Shown piece by piece: positions 42,024-50,200 of a DNA stretch of 64,000 nucleotides. The notes under the pieces were generated by a model that ran no database searches, had not been told where the DNA came from, and was given only the letters and a program-made list of their open reading frames with translations. The position numbers were made by a program, and so were the translations under genes. This stretch comes from Polyangiaceae bacterium. GTDB lineage: Bacteria; Myxococcota_A; Polyangia; Polyangiales; Polyangiaceae. Location: contig JAHBVX010000002.1 of the NCBI GenBank assembly GCA_019637295.1, positions 558,001 through 622,000 of the forward strand, written 5' to 3'. Every line of letters begins with the position of its first letter. The stretch's first letter is position 1.

Positions 42024-42733
42024 TCAGCAGGCACCGCCGCCGTGTCCGCGCCTTCACCTTGGTGGAGTTGCTCGTCGCGATCGCCGTCTTGTCGATGATC
42101 AGTGTGCTGATCTACTCCACCTTCGCCGGTATGAAGCGCAGCAAGGAGGGTGTGCAGCGGGTCAGCGACCGGTACCGCGAGGGGCGCCTGGCGATGGCGC
42201 GCATCAGCCGCGAGCTGCAGAGCGCGTTCATTTCCGCGCACGCGCCGATTGACCAGTCGCTCGGGGCGCGCAAGACGGCATTCATCGGCAGCCGTGGTAC
42301 TCCGGCGGATCGTGTGGACTTCACGGCGTTCGCGCACTTGCGCCTGGACCGCGACACGCACGAGTCGGATCAAGCCGAGATTTCGTACTTCGGCTCGGTG
42401 AACCCGAGTCGGAATGGCACCACGGATCTGGTGCGGCGCTACAGTCCACACATCGACTCGGAGCCCAAGCGTGGCGGCCGCGTGGAAGTGCTCGCCACGG
42501 ACATCGATCTGTTCGACCTCGAGTACCTCGATCCACTCACCGGCCAGTGGACCGAGACTTGGGACACGACACAAGCCATCGGGCAGGGAGGGCGGCTGCC
42601 GGTGCAGGTTCGCGTCATCCTCGTGCTCAACGGAGGCCGGCGCACCGCCGCCGACCGCGGGCGACAGACCATCCGGGTGGTCAGCAAGGTCGCCCTCCCC
42701 ATCTCCCGCCCGCTCACCTTCGCCGTTCAATGA
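42020..42733 (+). CDS. gspJ: type II secretion minor pseudopilin GspJ
   Basis: 237 residues from GTG 42020. The prepilin site reads VRAFTLVELLVAIAVLSMIS, with Ala at -1 where nearly all prepilins have Gly; Phe +1 and Glu +5 are kept. The body matches GspJ: MARISRELQSAFIS, then a long beta domain ending VVSKVALPISRP. It forms the pseudopilus tip with I and K. The start overlaps the gspI stop and the stop overlaps gspK, both by 4 bases. Confidence 0.88.
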   Translation: MISRHRRRVRAFTLVELLVAIAVLSMISVLIYSTFAGMKRSKEGVQRVSDRYREGRLAMARISRELQSAFISAHAPIDQSLGARKTAFIGSRGTPADRVDFTAFAHLRLDRDTHESDQAEISYFGSVNPSRNGTTDLVRRYSPHIDSEPKRGGRVEVLATDIDLFDLEYLDPLTGQWTETWDTTQAIGQGGRLPVQVRVILVLNGGRRTAADRGRQTIRVVSKVALPISRPLTFAVQ

Positions 42734-44178
42734 TCATGCGCCTCTCGCTCCCTCGCCTCTTGCGCCGTCGAGTCCTCGGCGGGCGTCGTCGTACACGCAG
42801 CAAGCGGCGTGGTGTGGCGCTGATCATGGTGCTCGGAGCGCTCACCATCCTCACGGTCATGCTGGCGGAGTTCCAGGACGAGACCAGCGCTGAGTTCGGT
42901 AGCGCCCTGAGCCAGCGGGACGCGATCAAGGCGGAGTATGCGGCGAGGAGTGCGGTCAATCTGTCCCGCCTACTGATCGCATCCGAGCCCACCATTCGGC
43001 GTGGCCTGGCGCCGCTGTTCTTGCTGATGAAGCAGGCCCCTCCGCAGATCCCCGTGTGGGAGTTCGCCAGTCAAGTGCTCGGAGCCTTCAATGACGCCGA
43101 CGGTGCCGAGTCGTTCAAGTTGCTCGCGGGCGTGGACATCGGGGAAGGCGAGAATCTGGGCCTCGAGGGCGCGTCCTTCGAGGTGAAGGTGGTGGATGAG
43201 GACTCCAAGATCAACCTGAACGTGGCGGCGCGCGGTGACGCATTCAGTCAGGCGCGACTCGCGCAGCAGCTGATCGGACTCTTGGCGGGGCCACAGTACG
43301 ACCCGTTGTTCGAAGGTCGGGACAGGGACGGACAGTTCTCCGATCGCCAGACGATTTGTTCCGCGCTCATCGACTGGGTCGATCCGGACCAGGACGCGTA
43401 CGTCTGCGATCCCCACTCCGGCTCTGCTCAGCAGGCCGGTGCCGAAGATTCCTTCTATCAGCTGCTCAAGACGCCGTACGTGCGCAAGAACGCCGCCTTC
43501 GACAGCCTCGAAGAGGTTCGTCTGGTGCGCGGTGTTGGTGATGACTTCTGGTCGACCTTCATCGATCCGGATCCGGACAACCCAGACAAGCGGGTCGTGA
43601 CGGTGTGGGGGCAGGGCCAGATCAACGTCAACACGGCCAACGGCCAGACCATCTTGGCCGTGGTCTGCGGCGCCGCCGTGCCTGGCTCTCCGCTGTGCAC
43701 GGATCCCGCCGAGGCCGCGAAGTTCCTCGGCGCCATGACCATGGTGAAGGGCTTCACCGCCGGCGCGCCGCTGTTCGGCACGCCCAAGGCGTTTCTGAGC
43801 GCCATCAAGGGTCGGGGCATGTTCGGCTCCGTCCTGGCGGCCTTGGAGATGAAGCCGGTGGCGCTGCTGAGCGAGTCCGAGCTGCTCAAGGCCGTCACCA
43901 CCCAGAGCAAGGTGTTCTCGGTCTACGCTACGGGGGTCGTCAAGGCGGGCAAGCGCGAGACTCGGGTTCGGGTTCACGCGGTGGTGGACTACCGGGGCGT
44001 CCCCACCATCGAGAGCACGGGTCTCGGCGCGCTGCTCAGCCAAGGGGCCGGCCCGACCGGCGCGGTCAGCAGCACGCCGCCCGAGCAAAATCTGCCGGAC
44101 GGTGCTACGGAGGGAGCCATCGGTGCGGCCCTCACACCCGGTCCGGGCGGCAACGTGATCTACTATCGGATCGACTGA
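42730..44178 (+). CDS. gspK: type II secretion minor pseudopilin GspK
   Basis: 482 residues. The basic leader ends RRGVALIMVLGALTILTVML: Gly -1 and no Glu at +5, as is normal for GspK. The large tip domain includes SKINLNVAARGD and a helix-hairpin-helix-like SAM-fold half (VNTANGQTILAVVC), and a Cys pair in the acidic calcium-binding region (VDPDQDAYVCDPHSG). It caps the pseudopilus. It is longer than the 300-330 residues of enteric GspK. ATGA overlap with gspJ; its stop shares one base with the gspL start. Confidence 0.9.
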   Translation: MIMRLSLPRLLRRRVLGGRRRTRSKRRGVALIMVLGALTILTVMLAEFQDETSAEFGSALSQRDAIKAEYAARSAVNLSRLLIASEPTIRRGLAPLFLLMKQAPPQIPVWEFASQVLGAFNDADGAESFKLLAGVDIGEGENLGLEGASFEVKVVDEDSKINLNVAARGDAFSQARLAQQLIGLLAGPQYDPLFEGRDRDGQFSDRQTICSALIDWVDPDQDAYVCDPHSGSAQQAGAEDSFYQLLKTPYVRKNAAFDSLEEVRLVRGVGDDFWSTFIDPDPDNPDKRVVTVWGQGQINVNTANGQTILAVVCGAAVPGSPLCTDPAEAAKFLGAMTMVKGFTAGAPLFGTPKAFLSAIKGRGMFGSVLAALEMKPVALLSESELLKAVTTQSKVFSVYATGVVKAGKRETRVRVHAVVDYRGVPTIESTGLGALLSQGAGPTGAVSSTPPEQNLPDGATEGAIGAALTPGPGGNVIYYRID

Positions 44179-45662
44179 TGGCACGTTGGGTAGGCATAGA
44201 CATTCGAGCGTCGCACGTCCGGGCGGTGCTGCTCAGCACCAGCTATCGCCGCGTGGCCATCGAGCAGATGGTCGAGGTCGAGACGGATCGGGTCGGGAGC
44301 GTGGACGACGCGCTGCGCGCGGTGGGCGTCCCGACCACCCAACACGGCGAGGGTTTCGCCATCGCGCTGGAGGGCGAGCAGGCCTTCATCCATCGCCTGA
44401 CCCTGCCCGCCACCGCGACCAAACAGATCGAGGAGATCCTGCCCTACGAGGTCGAGGCGAACATCCCGGTCGATCTGGACGAGCTGGTCTACGATCACCG
44501 GCTCCTCCGGCGCGCCGCGCCCACTTCACCGCTCGCGGTGATGACCGCGGCGGCTCGCATCGAACTCGTGCGCGACCGCATCGAACGGGTCAAGAGCGTG
44601 CTCGGGCGGGAGCCGGATCGAGTCGGCGTCGGCCCGCTCTCGCTCGCGAACTTGGCCTCCCTCTCGCCGGAGCTGTCCGGACCCGGCCCCATCGCCCTCG
44701 TCGACCTCGGCGGTACGCGCACCGAGGTCGTGCTGCTGGCGTACGGCGAGCCGGTCTTCGCGCGCACCCTCAGCCGCGGCGTCGCCGGCCTGCCCGCGAG
44801 CGCGCCCGCCCTGGCCGCGGAGCTGCGCCAGACGTTCGCGTCCTGGGTGGCGCACGACGGGGAGCCCGTCGAGGTCGTCCACCTGGTTGGCGCCGGGGCC
44901 GACGCACCGGGCGCGGAGAACTACCTCTCGCACGAGCTCGGCCTGCTCATTCGCCCGCTGCCCTCCCTCGGCCTCGAGGGTCTCACCCTCGACAAGCTCG
45001 ACGTGCTGCCGCGCTTCGTCAAAGCCCTGTCGCTGGCGCTGGGCGCCGCCGGGCGCGGGCGGGATCTGGATCTGCGTCAGGGGCCGCTGGCGTTCCAGCG
45101 CGGCTACGGCTTCTTGAAGGAGAAGGTGCCGTTGCTCGTGGGTCTCGGCGCAGCAATCCTGATTAGCTTCTCGTTCGCGACCTGGGCAGAGATGAAGGCG
45201 CTAGGCAGGGATCACGAGACCCTCACCCGCTCCCTCGCGGCGCTGAGCAAAGAGGTGCTCGGTCAGCCCGCCGAGACCGCCGAGGAGGCGGCGACCCTAC
45301 TCCAGAAGGCGAAGGCCCAAGACGAGAAGGATCCCATGCCCAAGTTGGACGCCTTCGACGTGATCGTCGAGCTGTCCAACGCGATCCCGATGAGCATCAC
45401 GCACGACATCGAGGAGTTCGACATGCAGCGCGGGCACGTGAAGCTCAACGGCGTGGTGAGCTCCGCGCAAGACGCCCAACAGATCGCGGCGGCGTTGGGC
45501 GAGGTGAAGTGCTTCGACGCGGTCAAAATCGCGAAGGTCAGCCAGGTGGTCAACAGTGACCGCCAGAAATACGTGCTCGAGTTCGACGTGAAGTGTCCCG
45601 AGGATACGCCCAAGAAGAAGAAGGCCGAAGAGCCGGCTGCCGAGCCGGGAGGTGAGCCGTGA
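44178..45662 (+). CDS. gspL: type II secretion protein GspL
   Basis: 494 residues. The N-terminal two thirds is an actin/PilM-like cytoplasmic fold (WVGIDIRASHVRAVLLS, LPYEVEANIPVDLDELVYD, IALVDLGGTRTEVVLLAYG) that binds GspE. One transmembrane helix (about 320-340, VPLLVGLGAAILISFSFATW) leads to a periplasmic coiled coil and a ferredoxin-like domain, then a Lys/Glu/Pro tail. Longer than enteric GspL (about 400). Overlaps gspK by one base and gspM by 4. Confidence 0.9.
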   Translation: MARWVGIDIRASHVRAVLLSTSYRRVAIEQMVEVETDRVGSVDDALRAVGVPTTQHGEGFAIALEGEQAFIHRLTLPATATKQIEEILPYEVEANIPVDLDELVYDHRLLRRAAPTSPLAVMTAAARIELVRDRIERVKSVLGREPDRVGVGPLSLANLASLSPELSGPGPIALVDLGGTRTEVVLLAYGEPVFARTLSRGVAGLPASAPALAAELRQTFASWVAHDGEPVEVVHLVGAGADAPGAENYLSHELGLLIRPLPSLGLEGLTLDKLDVLPRFVKALSLALGAAGRGRDLDLRQGPLAFQRGYGFLKEKVPLLVGLGAAILISFSFATWAEMKALGRDHETLTRSLAALSKEVLGQPAETAEEAATLLQKAKAQDEKDPMPKLDAFDVIVELSNAIPMSITHDIEEFDMQRGHVKLNGVVSSAQDAQQIAAALGEVKCFDAVKIAKVSQVVNSDRQKYVLEFDVKCPEDTPKKKKAEEPAAEPGGEP

Positions 45663-46237
45663 GCCTGCGAGAGCGACTAGAGCGCATGGAGCCGCGAGAG
45701 CGCCAGTTGCTGGGCATCTTCGGGGTGCTGTTCGTGGTCTTCGTCTTGGTGCTCGTGCCGGTGGCCATCACGGCGTTCGTGGGCAGCAAGCGCTCCGAGG
45801 TAGCCGAACTCCGCGCCGCCATCGAAGAGATCCAGTCGGGCCGCGCGCAAGTGGAGCGGAGGGACGCCGAGCGTCGTGCGGTTCTGGCGCGCTATCAAAG
45901 CCCCGCTCCGCCCCTCGCGGGCTTCCTGGAGACTCGGGCGCAGAGCGCGCAGCTCGAGATCCCCGAGAGCCAGGACCGCGCGCTGGTGCCCCACGGCAAG
46001 CGCTACGAGGAGCGGTCCACCAAGATCGTGCTGCGCAAGGTCGGCATGCTGAACCTCTCCAAGTTCATGGAGGGTATCGAGCAGAGCGGGCACCCGGTCA
46101 GCATCAGTCGCCTGAACATACGCAAGCGCGGCACCGAGCAAGACAGCTACGACGTCGAGATGTTCGTCAGCGCGTACGACCGCAAGGCCGAGGAGCGCAG
46201 GAAGCCGGCCCAGACGGACGAGGAGGCGGCGCAGTGA
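45659..46237 (+). CDS. gspM: type II secretion protein GspM
   Basis: 192 residues from GTG 45659, with GGGAGG upstream. A short N-terminal cytoplasmic segment is followed by a transmembrane helix (about 20-40, IFGVLFVVFVLVLVPVAITAF), a coiled coil (about 45-75) and a ferredoxin-like periplasmic domain. Position between gspL and gspN and topology identify it; sequence conservation in GspM is low. It partners GspL in the inner-membrane platform. Confidence 0.85.
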   Translation: MSLRERLERMEPRERQLLGIFGVLFVVFVLVLVPVAITAFVGSKRSEVAELRAAIEEIQSGRAQVERRDAERRAVLARYQSPAPPLAGFLETRAQSAQLEIPESQDRALVPHGKRYEERSTKIVLRKVGMLNLSKFMEGIEQSGHPVSISRLNIRKRGTEQDSYDVEMFVSAYDRKAEERRKPAQTDEEAAQ

Positions 46238-47262
46238 GGCCGGCCCTCAAGCGTGTCCTCAAGGTGGCGGCGTTCCCCGTCTTCCACTTGACGGTGTTCA
46301 CTCTGTTCGCGGTCGCCACGTTCCCCTTCGAGCGGCTGAAGGAGCGCCTCGTCGCGGAGTTCAACGCGAGGCAGCCCGCAGGCAGCGGTACGCGCATCGC
46401 CATCGAGGATCTCTCGGGCTATTGGCTGAGCGGGATCGAGGCCAAGGGAGTCACGCTCACCACCCCTCGCCCCGCGGCGGAGGACGGCAAGCCGCAAGAC
46501 CCCACGGTGGTGACGCTGGAGCACGTGTATGCCCGCGTCAGCATCCTGCGCATGATGTTTGGAACCACCGCGGTGAGCTTCGGGGCCAAGGCGTTCGGTG
46601 GCGAGATCTCCGGCAAGACTTCGGACGCTCGCGGCGATCGGACGGTGAACCTCGAGCTCGAGGGGGTGGACGTCTCTGGACTGCCGCTGCTCGCGGCGGC
46701 GGTGGGGCTGCCCATGCAGGGGTCGCTCACGGGCACTGTCGATCTCATCCTTCCGGAGCAGAAGCTATCCAAGGCGGAGGGCAAGATCGAACTCTCCATC
46801 ACGGAGCTCACCATCGGCGACGGCAAGGCGAAGGTCCAGAACACCATCGCGCTGCCGCGGCTGAGCGCTGGGGACTTCGAGCTGTCCGCGGAGGCCGAGG
46901 ATGGTCGGCTCAAGATCGCCAAGTTTGGCACCCAGGGCCAGGACATCGTGGTGGCGTCCGACGGGAGCATTCGCCTACGCGAGCCCTTCGATCAGAGCGT
47001 CGCCGAACTGACCCTGCGGTTTCAGTTCACCGACGCCTACAAGAACAAGAACGACATCACCCGGGGACTGTTCGGCGCCCCAGGTTCGACCATGCCCGGG
47101 CTGTTCGATCTCGACGGCAAGAACCGGCGGGCGAAGCGGCCCGACGGCTTCTATGCCTGGCGCGTGACGGGCCCGCTCGCTCAGCTGGACGCCCAGCCGG
47201 CGCCGCTCGGCTCGACGGGAGCGGCGGAGTCCCTCCGAGGCTCGCGCGGATTCATCCGCTGA
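46234..47262 (+). CDS. gspN: type II secretion protein GspN
   Basis: 342 residues from GTG 46234, overlapping the gspM stop. An N-terminal membrane anchor (about 8-28, VAAFPVFHLTVFTLFAVATF) precedes a long beta-rich periplasmic domain of AsmA/GspN type: IEDLSGYWLSGIEAKGVTL, LEHVYARVSILRMMFG and a middle VDVSGLPLLAAAVGLPMQGSL. This matches the GspN family of delta-proteobacteria and spirochaetes. The C-terminus is Pro/Gly/Ala-rich. Last gene of the operon; it converges with the kinase-TPR gene, with 26 bases between stops. Confidence 0.85.
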   Translation: MRPALKRVLKVAAFPVFHLTVFTLFAVATFPFERLKERLVAEFNARQPAGSGTRIAIEDLSGYWLSGIEAKGVTLTTPRPAAEDGKPQDPTVVTLEHVYARVSILRMMFGTTAVSFGAKAFGGEISGKTSDARGDRTVNLELEGVDVSGLPLLAAAVGLPMQGSLTGTVDLILPEQKLSKAEGKIELSITELTIGDGKAKVQNTIALPRLSAGDFELSAEAEDGRLKIAKFGTQGQDIVVASDGSIRLREPFDQSVAELTLRFQFTDAYKNKNDITRGLFGAPGSTMPGLFDLDGKNRRAKRPDGFYAWRVTGPLAQLDAQPAPLGSTGAAESLRGSRGFIR

Positions 47263-47288
47263 CCGTGCGCGGCGACGAGTGAAGCCTC

Positions 47289-50200
47289 TCAGGTATCCAC
47301 GGAGATGCCGAGCTTCTTTCGCAGGCGGAAGTACGGATCGCTGACCGCGAACAACACCAGCTCCTTGAGACGCTCCTGGCTGGGCAGCGGGCTCGCGCCT
47401 TCATCGCTGGCCTTGATGATCTCGACCGCTGTCTCGAGGTCGTGAGCCAGTAGGAATCCGGCGCGGTCGGTGGTCAAATCCACGCCGCCGATCCAGCGCT
47501 TCAGATCGAGGGCTGCTCCGGACTGAACCAGCTTGGACACGATGCGGGCCAGGGCGTCTCGGGCCTGACCCTGGAGGTGATGCTCGAGTGCGGCTCGAGC
47601 CTCGTTGACCGGGCCTTCGAGCTCGGCCGCCACCGGGAACTGCGGCGCGATCATCTTGATGGCAGCGAAGAGCCACGACTTGAGCCCAGTGCCCGAGGGA
47701 ATGATCTGGCGGACGTAGAAGCCCGGGCGGTAATAGGCCAGGTGGCGTCCCGCGATGAAGGCTCCCGCCTGGACCGGGACGTCCACGCTGAGCGCCGCCA
47801 GGCCGAGGACGAGCCCGGGGGTGTACGCGTGGAGGAACGACAGGCCGCCCGGGTCGTTCGTGTTCTGGAAGGTGATGGGAAGATTGAGCCCCAGCACCCC
47901 CGCCGCGTAGTACAGGTTCTGGCTCATGGGGTAGGGGTGGCGGGTCAGATCCACCGCGTAGCGCGGGTCGTAGCCGAGCTGCTCGACCGCCTGACAGCGC
48001 GCGGCAATGATGGCGGGTTCGATCAGCGCGAAGACGCTGGTCAGGAGCGGGTCCGCGCTCGGATGGTTGAGCCCAGTCAGCCAATCCTCGTCGCCGAGGG
48101 CAGTCTTGGCGGCGGCGGCGGACTCGGAGCGCATGCGCTTGAAGAAGCGCTCCTCGTCGGGCTCGGCCAGATTGAGGACGTACAGGGCTTGGCACAGGCT
48201 CCACGCAGCGTCCGCGTTCTTGACCTCGGTGTACAGGCGCCGGAGCAGCTTGTAGGACTCCGCGCGATACGGGTTCTGGCGCAACAGCGCGTGCTGCGAC
48301 GCGACGGCCTTCTCGAGGTACCGCTCCGGATCCCCGGCGTACAGCTCGGAGAGGTGCTCGACGCGGGCGCGGTTGTCCGGATCCAGCGTCTGCGCAGCCT
48401 CGAGAGCGTCGATGGCGCGATCCATCGTACCCAGGTTCTTCTCGTACAGGTCGGCCAGGTCCACGAAGGTGTCCAGCATGACCTTGCGATCTTTGGCGGC
48501 CGTGGCCTGCTCCAACCGTCGCTGCAGCAGCCGCTCGACGCCCAAGTAGTCGCCCTTCTCGCGCCGCAGCTCGATGGCCTCGGTGAGCGCCTTCTCCAGC
48601 GTGGGATCGAGATCCATCACCATCTGGTAGAGCTCGAGGGCGCGATCCGCGTCGCCCATCTGGCGGGCGCAGACGATGGCAGCCGTGTGCAAGTACTTCA
48701 CGCGCTGCTTCGTGTCCTGCACGAAGTCGGCCAGGCGGAGCACGACCTCGACCAGCTTGCCCCAGTCCTTCTCCTCGCTGTAGAGCTGCATCAGCTTGGT
48801 GAGCAGCCGGCGATCCTCCGGCTTCTCCTCCAGCGCGGTCACGTAGCTCTTGGTCGCGCGGGTGCGGTCGTTCAGCTTCTCGGACGCGATGTCGCCGATC
48901 TCGATCAACAGCTCGCCGCGCTTGTCGCCGTCGGCGATGTCCAGATGGCGAGTCTTGATCTTGATCGCGCCCTCCCAGTCCTGTTTGGCCTCGTACACGG
49001 CGCACAAAGCGTCGAGCGGAGCCGCTGCCTCCGGATCGAGGTCAATCGCGTCCTGGAGCACCTCGAGCGCCTGGTCGAGTCTGTCCGAGTTACGCAGCGC
49101 GTCGCCATAGCGACTCAGGCTCGCGGCACGTTCAGCGGAATTCAGCTGCTTGCCGAAGCGCTCGAGGTAGTCGCGATACAGCTCGGCCGCGCGAGTGGCG
49201 GAGCCATGCTCATGGGTCACCAGCGCGACCCGCCCAATGGCGTCCATGTCGTCCGGCGCGATGCGCAAGAGCGTGTCCATGGGTGCGAGTGCCTGCTCGG
49301 TGGAGCCCGTCTTGCTGAGGGCGTCCACGTAGCGAACGAGCACGCGCGTGGCGTCCTTCTTGTCGAGCGAGTCCGCCCGGCCGGCGAGTACGCCGTAGTG
49401 CTTGGCGGCCTCGAGGAAGCGCTGCGCCTCGAACGCCAGATCGCCCAGCACCATCAGGGCAGACGCGCCCGTAGGGTCGTAGCTCAGGGCGCGCTTGGCT
49501 GCTTCCTCGGCGCGCTTGCTGTCCTGGAGCTTGTCCCGGTAGAGCAGCGAGAGCTCGCCGGCCAGCTTGGCTTTCGCGCGATCGCCTTCAGTTCGCTCGA
49601 GTTCCCGCTCCAGCAGCTGAATGGCTGCGTTGACGTCGCCGCGGGCTAGGTAAGCAGAACGCAACGACGCAGCGGCGCCGGCGTCCGCGGGGTTGGCGTC
49701 CAGCGCTGCCTTGTAGCGCTCGATTGCCCCGTCGCGATCGCCGCGGCCTTCGAGCAGCTTGGCGGCGCGCACGTACTGCTCCGCCTTCGCTTCCGGGCTG
49801 CCCGCCTTCTCCGCCAGCGCCTCGATGGCGCTCAGCGCCGCGTCCGCGTCGCCCGCGGTCTCTCGCAAACGGGCGAGCGCTTCGAGCGCGCCAGCGTGCT
49901 CCGGGTTGATCTCGAGCGCCTTCTCGTAGGCCTTGGTCGCGCGCTCGGAGGAGCCGATCTGCTCGACCAGGACGCGCGCGAGGGCCAGCGTCAGCTCGAG
50001 CTGGTGGTCCGGTTCGGTAGCGAGCTTGAGCTGCCGCTCGTACAAGCTGGCCACGTCTTCCCAGCGATCCAGCGATCGATAGTGGCGCACCAGGACCGTG
50101 AGGGAGGTGGCGTGCGCTGGGTCGATCTCCAAGATGGCCTCGAGCGCCTGGGCCGCCCGCTGGTGGTCGAGGAACTCCTCGTCGAAAATGCCTGCGATGC

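Noticed and set aside
40724-42730. 668-codon minus-strand frame across gspH-gspJ
   Set aside because: Shadow of three well-recognised pseudopilin genes; no domain in the antisense product.
47577-49649. 690-codon plus-strand frame opposite the kinase-TPR gene
   Set aside because: Shadow frame; repeats mirror the TPR coding sequence and no start signal or family is seen.
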